In this document: positions 34,401-41,938 of the stretch, one piece after another
Numbering within the stretch: the stretch's first letter is position 1
How the letters are laid out: every line of letters begins with the position of its first letter
Source: Hyphomicrobiales bacterium
GTDB lineage: Bacteria; Pseudomonadota; Alphaproteobacteria; Rhizobiales; Rhizobiaceae
Length of the DNA stretch: 64,000 bases
Direction of reading: 5' to 3'
NCBI GenBank assembly: GCA_900466945.1
Contig: UBNV01000008.1
Span: 124,001-188,000, forward strand
Notes under the pieces: model-generated
Databases searched by the model: none
Told to the model about the DNA's origin: nothing
The model's input: only the letters and a program-made list of their open reading frames with translations
Translations under genes and position numbers: made by a program

Positions 34401-34892
34401 CGTGAAGGCGCCTGGAGCGGCAATCTCGATCTGCGCAATTTCCAGGTGCAGAACGAAGAACGACTTCAAAGCATCGTCACCACGCCGACCGGTGCCGATG
34501 GTCGGAGCCTCAACAGTGCTGTCCGCAGCGATATCGATGTCAGTTCGGCCCGTTTCCAGCGCGCCTTTGCACGTCTCGCCGTGGTTGACGGCACGCTCAG
34601 CCTGGAAAACGGCATCGTGCGTGGCGAGCAGATCGGTGCCACCTTCCAGGGCATCGTCCGCGACCAGGCCGGGCGGATCGATCTGACCGGCACCTTCATG
34701 CCGGCCTATGGCCTCAATCGTCTTTTCGGCGAACTGCCTGTCATCGGTGCCATCCTGGGCAATGGCCGCGATCGCGGATTGCTCGGCATCACCTTCAAGC
34801 TGACTGGTGCAACCAGCAAACCCAATCTCGTGATCAACCCGCTGTCGATCATCGCCCCAGGCGTCTTCCGCCAGATCTTCGAATTCCGCTGA
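31479..34892 (+). CDS. large AsmA/YhdP-like envelope protein (DUF3971)
   Basis: A protein of about 1137 residues anchored by one N-terminal transmembrane helix (about residues 50-70) with a huge periplasmic domain rich in beta-strand. The middle and end resemble the DUF3971 and AsmA C-terminal regions of YhdP/TamB-type proteins, which form long grooves that carry phospholipid between membranes. Recurrent short motifs such as GKLTLQDAYEKPLMADLELDVSG and DLTGTFMPAYGLN near the end match such proteins. The start was set at ATG 31479; the open frame extends 413 codons upstream, but that part overlaps the bcp and DUF455 genes on the other strand. It is alone on the plus strand. Confidence 0.9.
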   Translation: MSEIRGEKLRFRKRDIVPLHALPSAQAEDPLIVHCPPPKRSLFRRFLRVLGGFAALWLIVFGGVYAVVESGALDAALAQRARTVLNNALGPQFVAEIGATEVRFSNDMELSVEARDVTLQEQVGGQQVALTQSVRFIIEPLALLGGRFSVREVVSEGINLDATVLPKGKPIDLSNWRVDQVPERLADAFAELDRLQGFISRGGLDRMRLGGLEIASTSANGRPLSISIDDIVLERGEDDSLSIFGAISVNGQQTELTALTTNVGGRAEALTMRIADVRVTPFLLRRSSVGEARQGIDGSAELLLNARREDGAQAPAVSLAINMRKAGFYSDGQRQELTDAQLKLSYDFAKDTIELADSIARFDETVFPLSGGIIDLDRLPEGPEFGKGFGIDLVVTDGQANVPTAGETPFPFFLKGYGRYLVDENMLQLDTLDASTPGGNMRGKLQMRFGGTGPEIRFNGEVQNMRTSVVKQLWPYWIASKPRTWVLENLYGGVIPRGTIEVFIPQNRLSIDPKPVRLDANELKIGFDLEDARLNLTGDLPPLRDVYGRFDMVGERVDVDIRSAGSFFPSGRMVTLDRGKLTLQDAYEKPLMADLELDVSGAADAVAELVSFKPIEALRTVDFKADDFTGKVRGKAKIRLGLVPDQQPPAPSWTAEIDLEDVDVGKPFDGRKISDVNGKLIVDADKAKLDAEARIDDVPMDVELVEPVRRGAGEVGRERVVTATLDNATREKLVPGLGELVSGPMKIELRRLDETRQAVSVDLRSATLTIPWVGWAKGQGIGATAKFELSKNGTQSLIEKFELDGEGFGATGEMSADEKGLVAANLSRVRLSPEDNVALTVRLTKGVYSVVANGSAFDARSLISTIQQPSGDGGKGKSSSKSLRIEGRFERVLGFGGEQLSGVSVVYSSGKGRLRGVDFSGVTGSGQALVAKLRQPEERRELSVTTSDAGAVLRFLDTYKRLGGGLANLRLTETREGAWSGNLDLRNFQVQNEERLQSIVTTPTGADGRSLNSAVRSDIDVSSARFQRAFARLAVVDGTLSLENGIVRGEQIGATFQGIVRDQAGRIDLTGTFMPAYGLNRLFGELPVIGAILGNGRDRGLLGITFKLTGATSKPNLVINPLSIIAPGVFRQIFEFR

Positions 34893-34904
34893 TGCCGTTC
34901 GCGT

Positions 34905-35597
34905 TCAGTCGCGTTCGATGATGATCACCGGAAGTGCCAGGTGGCGTGCGGCAATGATCTTCGCATAACCTGCCGTGCCACCGGAATTGCGGCAGACGAG
35001 ATGCGTGATCCCATGGGCCGTAAAGAGATCGGCCTCCCGTTCGGGATCGCTGGCTGGTTTGCCGAGCACGAGCATGTGGTCGGCGAACCCGAGCGGCGTC
35101 TCCGGAGGATCGACCATGCGAATGACGAACCGGCAATCGCTCCGTCCTGTGAATGCATTGAGATATTGCCGTCCGAGTGCGAGAAAGACCGTGGCGCCGA
35201 CTGGCAAGGTATCCGCCGCCGCAGTCAGCGTGCGCACGGCCTTCCACCGGTCGCCAGGCTGTTTCTGCCAGCGTGGGCGCAGGCGCTGTTCGAGTGGGAT
35301 CCCCGACATGGCCGAGGCCTTGATCGCATTCTCGCTGATGCGTCGGGCGAAGGGATGCGTGGCATCGATCATCCGATCGAAGCCTCCCTCCCGCAGATAG
35401 CTTGCCAGCCCTTCGGCGCCGCCGAAACCACCGATCCTGACCGCACCGACTGGTAGCACCGGATCGACGGTGCGACCCGCGAGCGAGGTCGTCACCTGAT
35501 GACCGTCGGCGACAAGCTGTTCGGCAAGCGCCAGGGCTTCCGCCGTTCCGCCAAGGATAAGGATCTTTTGCGGTGCGTCGCGTTTCTCAGACGGCAT
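34905..35597 (-). CDS. cobK: precorrin-6A reductase CobK
   Basis: A 230-residue NAD(P)H-dependent reductase of corrin synthesis (precorrin-6A to dihydro form). Features of CobK/CbiJ: an N-terminal Rossmann-like ILILGGTAEALALAEQL, IDATHPFARRISENA at about residues 75-90 and VCRNSGG near the end. The start at 35597 gives an N-terminus a few residues before the Rossmann strand; a 15-residue longer reading is not needed. Its start overlaps the cbiD 3' end by 11 bases. The cobK-cbiD pair is divergent from cobA-cobB-cobC-cobD. It is convergent with the AsmA-like gene, whose stop lies 12 bases away. Confidence 0.94.
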   Translation of the reverse strand: MPSEKRDAPQKILILGGTAEALALAEQLVADGHQVTTSLAGRTVDPVLPVGAVRIGGFGGAEGLASYLREGGFDRMIDATHPFARRISENAIKASAMSGIPLEQRLRPRWQKQPGDRWKAVRTLTAAADTLPVGATVFLALGRQYLNAFTGRSDCRFVIRMVDPPETPLGFADHMLVLGKPASDPEREADLFTAHGITHLVCRNSGGTAGYAKIIAARHLALPVIIIERD

Positions 35598-36723
35598 GGG
35601 CGATAATCGTTCCCTTGCGGTCGGTGACGATGACGTCCACACTCACCCCGCTGTCGCGCAGCACGCCTTCTGCAGTTCGCTTCGCCGCTTCAGCAATGGA
35701 TCCTGCGATGTCGACGCTTTCTCTCGACATGATTTCCAGAACCTCCATCGCCGTGTTCGCATGCTCGACTGCCTGACGCTGGGCGCCGGCAAGAGTCTCG
35801 CTGCCCGGCATTGACAGATAAAACTGATTGTCGACCTGACTGCGGGACGAGTGCAGGTCGAGCGCGCCCTGGGCAAGCTTGGTCATCTTGGCGAAACCGC
35901 CCGCGATCGTCAGGCGCTGTACCGGATGGGCCCGGAGATACTTGAGCAGCCCGCCGGCAAAGTCGCCCATGTCGATCAGCGCGCCATCCGGCAGTCGATG
36001 AAAGTCCTGTGCGGCCATTTCCGAGGTGGACCCCGTCGCGCCGAGCAGATGCGTCAGGCCCTCGGCCCGGGCCACATCGATTCCGCGGTGGATGGAGTGG
36101 ATCCATGCCGCGCAGGAAAAGGGGTGTACCACCCCTGTCGTGCCGAGAATTGAAATGCCGCCGAGAATACCGAGCCTCGGGTTCCAGGTCTTTTCCGCAA
36201 TGGTCGCGCCACCGGGCACCGAGATCCGGATCTCGAGATCGGGCGAAACATCGTGTTCTTTCGCCAGTGCCTCGACCACTGCCGTCATCATCGCACGGGG
36301 CACCGGATTGATGGCGGGTTCTCCAACCCCGATCGGCAGGCCGGCCTTGGTTACGGTTCCGACGCCGTCGCCGGCCACAAAGCGGATGCCGCTCCCGGGC
36401 GACAGCCGTCTTACCGTGGAGACTACGGTGGCGCCATGGGTCACATCCGGATCATCGCCCGCATCCTTGACGATGCCCGCAAAGACGCTCTCTCCGTTCA
36501 TGCCTTCCCGGGCGAGCACGAAGGCGGGAGTTTCGCCTTTCGGCAGGGTGATCGAAACCGGGTCCGGGAAGGAGCCGGTCAGGAGCGCCGTATAGGCGGC
36601 CTTGGTCGCCGCTGTCGCGCAGCAACCGGTTGTCCAGCCCTTGCGCAGCGGCGCTCCCTCCGGCTTTTCCAGCCGCTCGCCATCGGCGGCGTCCTTTGCA
36701 TCTTTCCGATCGGCATCGCTCAT
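35587..36723 (-). CDS. cbiD: precorrin-5B C1-methyltransferase CbiD
   Basis: A 378-residue S-adenosylmethionine-dependent methyltransferase for C1 of the corrin ring. The hallmark N-terminus LRKGWTTGCCATAATKAA is present at about residues 26-43, followed by KDAGDDPDVTHGA, the CbiD core TVTKAGLPIGVGEPAINPVPR, and GILGGISILGTTGVV. In alphaproteobacteria cbiD commonly replaces cobF in the otherwise aerobic pathway. The ATG at 36723 was chosen over a 49-codon longer reading. The gap to the divergent cobA start is 107 bp. cobK overlaps its 3' end. Confidence 0.95.
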   Translation of the reverse strand: MSDADRKDAKDAADGERLEKPEGAPLRKGWTTGCCATAATKAAYTALLTGSFPDPVSITLPKGETPAFVLAREGMNGESVFAGIVKDAGDDPDVTHGATVVSTVRRLSPGSGIRFVAGDGVGTVTKAGLPIGVGEPAINPVPRAMMTAVVEALAKEHDVSPDLEIRISVPGGATIAEKTWNPRLGILGGISILGTTGVVHPFSCAAWIHSIHRGIDVARAEGLTHLLGATGSTSEMAAQDFHRLPDGALIDMGDFAGGLLKYLRAHPVQRLTIAGGFAKMTKLAQGALDLHSSRSQVDNQFYLSMPGSETLAGAQRQAVEHANTAMEVLEIMSRESVDIAGSIAEAAKRTAEGVLRDSGVSVDVIVTDRKGTIIAHAV

Positions 36724-36830
36724 GGTTCGCTTATAGGCGAGCCGGCTGCCGGGCGGAAGGCATGGGGCGGCAGGTTGCACGCGGAAAGCGCCATGGCGGA
36801 ATTGCAATTTTTCCTGACGGGGCCTAGACC

Positions 36831-37688
36831 ATGAGCATGAGTGACACGACGCGTCTTGCCCTGCCCACAAGCCTGCCGGCCATCGAGCCTGGCCATGTTT
36901 GGCTGGCCGGCGCCGGGCCAGGCGACCCGGGTCTTTTGACGCTGCTTGCAGCTAAGGGCCTGTCGGAAGCCGATGTGATCGTTCACGACGCCCTGGTCAA
37001 CGAGGACTGCCTCAAGCTGGCGCGCACAGGTGCCATGCTGGAATATGCGGGCAAGCGCGGCGGCAAACCGTCGGCAAAGCAGCGCGACATTTCGCTTCGT
37101 CTCGTCGAACTCGCCAAGGCCGGTCACCGGGTCCTGCGCCTGAAGGGCGGCGATCCCTTCGTCTTCGGGCGCGGTGGGGAGGAGGCGCTGACGCTGATCG
37201 AACACGGCGTGCCTTTCCGCATCGTTCCCGGCATAACCGCCGGTATCGGTGGGCTCGCCTATGCCGGCATTCCGGTCACGCATCGCGAGGTCAACCACGC
37301 GGTCACATTTCTAACCGGCCATGATTCCTCGGGTGTGGTTCCCGATCGGATCGACTGGGACGCCATCGGTCGCGGCTCGCCTGTCATCGTCATGTATATG
37401 GCGATGAAACACATGGGGCAGATCGCGAGTAATCTCCTGGCGTCTGGCCGTCGGCCCGACGAGCCGGTCGCCTTCGTCTGCAATGCCGCAACACCAGAAC
37501 AGACCGTGCTCGAAACAACGCTTGCCCGCGCTGAGACCGACATGCTCGCGGCCGGCATCGAGCCTCCTGCGATCGTGGTCATCGGTGAAGTTGTCCGGCT
37601 TCGTCCCTCGCTGGACTGGCTCGGAGCCGCTTCGGGACGCAAGCTTCTGCCCGATCCCTTTGCCGTGGATCGGAAAGACACCGCATGA
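36831..37688 (+). CDS. cobA: uroporphyrinogen-III C-methyltransferase CobA
   Basis: SUMT, which doubly methylates uroporphyrinogen III to precorrin-2, the branch point of corrin and siroheme. The 285-residue protein has the nucleotide-binding GAGPGDPGLLTL at about residues 27-38, VIVHDALV, and the SUMT signature LRLKGGDPFVFGRGGEE with PGITAGIGG. Two ATGs occur at 36831 and 36837. The TGA overlaps the next start as ATGA. It heads a co-directional set cobA-cobB-cobC-cobD. It may serve siroheme synthesis too. Confidence 0.96.
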   Translation: MSMSDTTRLALPTSLPAIEPGHVWLAGAGPGDPGLLTLLAAKGLSEADVIVHDALVNEDCLKLARTGAMLEYAGKRGGKPSAKQRDISLRLVELAKAGHRVLRLKGGDPFVFGRGGEEALTLIEHGVPFRIVPGITAGIGGLAYAGIPVTHREVNHAVTFLTGHDSSGVVPDRIDWDAIGRGSPVIVMYMAMKHMGQIASNLLASGRRPDEPVAFVCNAATPEQTVLETTLARAETDMLAAGIEPPAIVVIGEVVRLRPSLDWLGAASGRKLLPDPFAVDRKDTA

Positions 37689-38986
37689 GCGGACTGCTGA
37701 TCGCCGCACCGGCTTCCGGCTCCGGCAAGACGGTGGTGACGCTTGGCCTGATGCGGACCTTCCGCCGCCGCGGAGTGAGCGTTGCGCCCGGCAAGGCCGG
37801 TCCTGATTACATCGATCCGGCCTTTCATGCGGCGGCAAGCGGCGCGCCCTGCTTCAATTTCGATCCCTGGGCCATGCGGCCGACTTTTCTCCGATCGCAG
37901 GCAGCTCGTTCGGCCGCTGAAGGTACCTTGATCGTCGAAGCAATGATGGGACTGTTCGACGGGGCCGCCAATGGCAGCGGCAGCGCCGGTGATCTCGCGG
38001 CACTTCTGATTTTGCCTGTCGTGCTCGTGGTCGATTGCGCTCGCACGTCGCAATCGGTGGCCGCTCTCGTCACCGGTTTCGCGCAATTCCGGCCGGATGT
38101 CCGGGTGGCCGGCGTGATTCTCAATCGCGTCGGCAGCGACAGGCATGAGGCGATGCTGCGCGCGGCGATGGCCAAGACCGAGGTGCCGGTTCTCGGCAGC
38201 CTGAGGACCGACCCGCATCTGTCTCTTCCCGAGCGGCATTTAGGCCTCGTGCAGGCCGGCGAGCATGCCGCACTGGAGACGTTTATCGAACGCGCGGCCG
38301 ATGCCGTTGAAGCGGGCGTGGACCTCGATGCGCTGCGGGCTCTGTCAGAAGGGGCTCCCCTTTCCTCCGAGCCGTCGCCAGCGGTGCTTTCACCGCTCGG
38401 CCAGCGCATCGCCGTCGCACGCGATCTCGCCTTCGCCTTTTCCTATCCGCATCTGCTGGAAGGCTGGCGCGGGCGGGGCGCGGAGCTGTCCTTCTTTTCG
38501 CCGCTGGGAGACGAGGCGCCGGGCGCCGATGCCGATGCGATCTATCTGCCTGGCGGCTACCCGGAGCTGCAGGCAGGAGTGCTTGCTAAGGCCTCGCACT
38601 TTCGCAAAGGTATGACCGCCGCAGCCGCACGCGGTGCCCGGATCTACGGAGAGTGCGGCGGCTACATGGTACTGGGCGAGGGGCTCATCGATGCCGACGG
38701 ACACCGGCACGAAATGCTTGGACTGCTGCCACTGGTGACGAGCTATGCGACGCGGAAACGGCATCTCGGTTATCGGCGCCTTCATTCGCTTGCGCCCGAC
38801 ATGTTCGAAGGTACCTTGAGCGGCCATGAATTCCATTATTCCACGGTCGTGTCCGAAGGCGCCGCAGACCGCCTCTTCGAGGCCGAAGATGCGCTTGGCC
38901 AGCCGCTTGGCGCCGTCGGCCTGCGTCGGGGCGCGGTCGCGGGATCCTACATGCATCTGATCGATATCGCTGGAGAACAGCCGTGA
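37685..38986 (+). CDS. cobB: hydrogenobyrinate/cobyrinate a,c-diamide synthase CobB
   Basis: A 433-residue glutamine-dependent amidase that amidates the a and c side chains. The N-terminal P-loop is APASGSGKTVVTLGL and substrate-binding KAGPDYIDP follows. The C-terminal class I amidotransferase-like domain has GECGGYMVLG with the nucleophile Cys and a late HEFHYS region. The ATG at 37685 overlaps the stop of cobA (ATGA). The end overlaps the next gene as GTGA. All expected motifs are present at family length. Confidence 0.96.
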   Translation: MSGLLIAAPASGSGKTVVTLGLMRTFRRRGVSVAPGKAGPDYIDPAFHAAASGAPCFNFDPWAMRPTFLRSQAARSAAEGTLIVEAMMGLFDGAANGSGSAGDLAALLILPVVLVVDCARTSQSVAALVTGFAQFRPDVRVAGVILNRVGSDRHEAMLRAAMAKTEVPVLGSLRTDPHLSLPERHLGLVQAGEHAALETFIERAADAVEAGVDLDALRALSEGAPLSSEPSPAVLSPLGQRIAVARDLAFAFSYPHLLEGWRGRGAELSFFSPLGDEAPGADADAIYLPGGYPELQAGVLAKASHFRKGMTAAAARGARIYGECGGYMVLGEGLIDADGHRHEMLGLLPLVTSYATRKRHLGYRRLHSLAPDMFEGTLSGHEFHYSTVVSEGAADRLFEAEDALGQPLGAVGLRRGAVAGSYMHLIDIAGEQP

Positions 38987-39978
38987 GTGGTCCCATCCAG
39001 CATGGCGGCGGACTCGCTGCGGCGGCCTTGCATTATGGCGGCCGGGTGGAGGAGTGGCTCGACCTCTCCACCGGCATCAATCCTTGCCCGCCCGATCTGC
39101 CCGAAATCCCGATGCGCGCCTGGCATCGGCTGCCAGACAAGGAGCGCGAAACGGCGGCGCGGGAGGCCGCCCGGTTCTTCTACGGCTCGGGCGATCGCAT
39201 GCCGCTGCCCGTGCCGGGCACGCAATCCGTCATCCAGCTCCTGCCACGTCTTGTGCATTCGGGTGGCCGCGTCGCCGTGCTCACCCCGACTTATGGCGAA
39301 TATGTCCGAGCCTTCATGGCTGCAGGCCTTGCCGTTGATGCGATCGGCGATCTTAGCGACATTGGTCCCGAACACCGACTCGTCGTCGTCGTGAACCCCA
39401 ACAATCCGGATGGTCGCCTGTTCGGACGCTCTGAGCTTGTGGCCCTCGCTGACGAGCTCGACCGGCGTGGCAGTCTTCTCGTTGTCGACGAGGCCTTCGG
39501 CGACATGGATCCGAACCGGAGCCTTGCTGCCGAGCCAAACTCGAACCTCATAATCTTCCGCTCCTTCGGCAAATTCTTCGGGCTCGCGGGCCTTCGCCTC
39601 GGCTTCGTCATCGCTGATGACAACATCACCGGTCGTTTTGCCGATTGGCTTGGACCCTGGGCCGTGTCGGGGCCCGCCCTGGTGCTCGCTGAACAGCTCA
39701 TGGCATCGGACACGTCTGTCATCCGTGATCGCATCCATGAGCGTTCCCAGGCTCTCGGGCGGGTTCTGTCCGAGGCCGGGCTCACAGTGCGCGGAGGCAC
39801 GGAACTGTTCCGCCTAGTGGAGGAGCCGTCTGCGGATGCCCTGCATGCACACCTCTGCAGCCAATACATCTTGACGCGCAAATTCGACTATCGGCCGGAC
39901 TGGCTGCGTTTCGGCCTTGCGTCGGACGAAGCCGGCGATGCGCGCCTGCTCGCCGCGCTCAGGTCTTTCCCGAGGTGA
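38983..39978 (+). CDS. cobC: L-threonine-O-3-phosphate decarboxylase / CobC-type aminotransferase
   Basis: A 331-residue PLP-dependent enzyme of the histidinol-phosphate aminotransferase fold that makes the (R)-1-amino-2-propanol phosphate linker of cobalamin. The N-terminus HGGGLAAAALHYGG and DLSTGINPCPP is diagnostic for this protein. VVVNPNNPDGRL precedes the PLP lysine in SFGKFFGLAGLRLG. The start is GTG at 38983, overlapping the cobB stop. The name cobC follows Pseudomonas denitrificans usage; enteric CobD is the same enzyme. cobD follows after four bases. Confidence 0.94.
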   Translation: MSGPIQHGGGLAAAALHYGGRVEEWLDLSTGINPCPPDLPEIPMRAWHRLPDKERETAAREAARFFYGSGDRMPLPVPGTQSVIQLLPRLVHSGGRVAVLTPTYGEYVRAFMAAGLAVDAIGDLSDIGPEHRLVVVVNPNNPDGRLFGRSELVALADELDRRGSLLVVDEAFGDMDPNRSLAAEPNSNLIIFRSFGKFFGLAGLRLGFVIADDNITGRFADWLGPWAVSGPALVLAEQLMASDTSVIRDRIHERSQALGRVLSEAGLTVRGGTELFRLVEEPSADALHAHLCSQYILTRKFDYRPDWLRFGLASDEAGDARLLAALRSFPR

Positions 39979-39982
39979 TCGC

Positions 39983-40960
39983 ATGAGCCATCTTCTCCTG
40001 CTGCTGGCTGCCATCGGGCTTGATCGGATCGTCGGTGACCCGCCCTGGCTCTGGCGCCGGCTGCCGCATCCGGTCGTCCTCTTCGGCAAGGCGATCGATC
40101 TCTTCGAGAAACCGCTCAATCGCTCGACTTTCACCGCCGAGGGGCGGCGGCTGAACGGTGTCCTGACGATTCTTGCACTGCTTGCAGCCTCGATCGTCAT
40201 CGGCCTCGTCCTGTCGTGGCTCTTTGCTCATCTCGGCTCGATTGGTCTGGTGCTGGAAGTGATCCTCGTCGCTGTATTTCTTGCGCAAAAAAGTCTCGGC
40301 GATCATGTCCAGGCGGTCGCGCACGGACTGCAACAGAAAGGGCTCGAAGGGGGGCGCCGGGCAGTTGCGATGATCGTCGGTCGTGATCCGAAAACGCTGA
40401 ACGAGGCGGGTGTCTCGCGGGCGGCGATCGAGAGCCTGTCGGAGAATTTTGCCGATGGCGTCGTGGCGCCGGCCCTCTGGTATGCGATTGCCGGGCTGCC
40501 CGGCATTCTCGCCTACAAGATGCTGAACACGGCCGATTCGATGATCGGGCACAAGACCGAGCGCTTCCTCGATTTCGGCTGGGCCTCCGCCCGGCTCGAT
40601 GATCTCGCCAATTGGCCGGCAGCACGGCTTTCTGCGCTTTTCATCGCGCTTGCTGCCGCTGTCAGACTCGGGGCAGGGGCCGGCCGTCGCTCGCTCTCGG
40701 CTGCGCTTCGCGACAGCGGCCTGCATCGCTCGCCGAATTCCGGGTGGCCGGAAGCTGCCATGGCGGGCGCACTCGACCTGCAACTCGCGGGCCCGCGCGT
40801 CTATGCCGGCGTCAGGGTCAGCGAGCCGATGATGCATGCAGGCGGTCGAGACAATGCGGGTCCCGCCGATATTGTCAGTGGTATTGGCGTTTTCTATACG
40901 GCGTGCACGGTGATGGCAGGTCTGGTCGCGGTCATATGGTTGATAACTCGGTTGCTCTGA
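39983..40960 (+). CDS. cobD: adenosylcobinamide-phosphate synthase CobD (CbiB)
   Basis: A 325-residue integral membrane enzyme that attaches the aminopropanol linker to adenosylcobyric acid. The N-terminus AAIGLDRIVGDPPWLWRRLPHPV is typical. Several hydrophobic segments follow (about residues 55-105, 155-175, 200-225 and 300-323), as does the conserved SRAAIESLSENFADGVVAP at about 142-160. The start at 39983 (MSHLLLLL) lies four bases after cobC stops; a longer open frame exists but overlaps cobC. The gene is the last of the set and is convergent with fnrN. Confidence 0.94.
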   Translation: MSHLLLLLAAIGLDRIVGDPPWLWRRLPHPVVLFGKAIDLFEKPLNRSTFTAEGRRLNGVLTILALLAASIVIGLVLSWLFAHLGSIGLVLEVILVAVFLAQKSLGDHVQAVAHGLQQKGLEGGRRAVAMIVGRDPKTLNEAGVSRAAIESLSENFADGVVAPALWYAIAGLPGILAYKMLNTADSMIGHKTERFLDFGWASARLDDLANWPAARLSALFIALAAAVRLGAGAGRRSLSAALRDSGLHRSPNSGWPEAAMAGALDLQLAGPRVYAGVRVSEPMMHAGGRDNAGPADIVSGIGVFYTACTVMAGLVAVIWLITRLL

Positions 40961-41021
40961 ACCGATGAGCCCGATCACCAAATCCGGAAACGGCAAACTT
41001 GTCCGTCGTCGAGACGGTCAA

Positions 41022-41747
41022 TCAATCGATACCGGCTGCGTCCCTCAGGCGATCGAGCTTCGGCACGATGACGTGGCGATTGTTCTCGATAACGATGACG
41101 CTGTCCTTGCGGAGCTTGGTCATCTGGCGGCTGACGGTCTCGATGGTGAGCCCGAGGAAGTCGGCAATATCGGCGCGCGACAGCGGCAGGTCGAAGGTCT
41201 GGATGCCTTCGCTTTCCGGATCGATGTGGGTGGCGATCAGGTAAAGGAAGCTCGCCACCTTTTCCTGGGCGGTCTTGCGGCCCAGCGTCAGCATCCAGTC
41301 GCGGGCTTCGTCCAGCTCCTTCAAAGACTGGGAATGCAGCTTGCGCTCCATGTCGGGCACTTCGCCCACCATCCGGTCGACGACATTGCGCGGGAAAGTG
41401 CAGATCTCGGTGTCGGTCGCCGCTTCAGCCGTGATCGTGCTCTCGCCGAGAAAGGGACGGCCGAGGAAATCCGGAGCGAATTGAAGCCCGACGATCTGCT
41501 GGCGGCCATCCGCCATCATCTTCGACAGCTTGATGACGCCCTTCAGGATATTGCTGTAGCTGCCGACCTGTTCGCCTTGGCCGATGACCTCGTTGCCGGC
41601 ATCGATGCGGCGGCGGATCGAGTGACGGTTGAGCTCGATCAGCTGGGATGCCGTGAGCACCGAGCACAGGCCACCATGGCGCGCTTCACAGGAGCGGCAG
41701 ACGACCGGAGCGTCACATTCCGGGACGTGTTTTCTGTAGGTGTCCAT
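41022..41747 (-). CDS. fnrN: FnrN oxygen-sensing transcription factor
   Basis: A 241-residue Crp/Fnr-family regulator. The N-terminal cysteines Cys17-x2-Cys20-x7-Cys28 plus Cys116 in the middle match the [4Fe-4S] ligand layout of FNR, unlike FixK, which lacks it. The C-terminal helix-turn-helix is LSRADIADFLGLTIETVSRQ, with the Glu-x-x-Ser-Arg recognition contacts for TTGAT half-sites. It should activate microaerobic genes, and matching boxes occur before hemN, fixN and fixG in this window. The ATG is at 41747. It is read divergently from hemN across 191 bp. Cys11 is an extra N-terminal cysteine of unknown role. Confidence 0.94.
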   Translation of the reverse strand: MDTYRKHVPECDAPVVCRSCEARHGGLCSVLTASQLIELNRHSIRRRIDAGNEVIGQGEQVGSYSNILKGVIKLSKMMADGRQQIVGLQFAPDFLGRPFLGESTITAEAATDTEICTFPRNVVDRMVGEVPDMERKLHSQSLKELDEARDWMLTLGRKTAQEKVASFLYLIATHIDPESEGIQTFDLPLSRADIADFLGLTIETVSRQMTKLRKDSVIVIENNRHVIVPKLDRLRDAAGID

Positions 41748-41832
41748 GGTCTTGCCATCCCGTTGACGCGGTTTCGGCTGCAGCCCGCAGCGTCCGGTCG
41801 GCGGCCCATTTCGGGCCTCTGAGTTTCGATAA

Positions 41833-41838
41833 ACTCTA
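41833..41838 (-). promoter_or_regulatory. possible -10 element of fnrN
   Basis: TAGAGT on the minus strand, centred 31 bp from the FNR-type box. This is close to the 32 bp expected for a class II Fnr promoter, so fnrN may be autoregulated from the same box as hemN. Confidence 0.35.
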
Positions 41839-41859
41839 CGTGATTAATCTATCAGCAAA

Positions 41860-41873
41860 TTGATCGAAGTCAA
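41860..41873. promoter_or_regulatory. FNR/anaerobox TTGAT-N4-GTCAA between fnrN and hemN
   Basis: TTGATCGAAGTCAA matches the consensus TTGAT-N4-ATCAA in nine of ten positions. It is the only good box in the gap, 79 bases upstream of the hemN start and 113 from the fnrN start. Confidence 0.85.
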
Positions 41874-41895
41874 AGGCCGCATCTTTGGCTCGCGC

Positions 41896-41901
41896 TATCT
41901 T
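41896..41901 (+). promoter_or_regulatory. -10 element of hemN
   Basis: TATCTT is centred exactly 32 bp from the FNR box centre, placing the box at about -41.5, the class II activator position. Confidence 0.6.
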
Positions 41902-41938
41902 TGGTCGTAGCTCGATACGTTCAAGGCAGCGCAACATC

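Noticed and set aside
36724..36830. Cobalamin riboswitch between cbiD and cobA
   Set aside because: The gap is 107 bp and no B12-box-like sequence was found.
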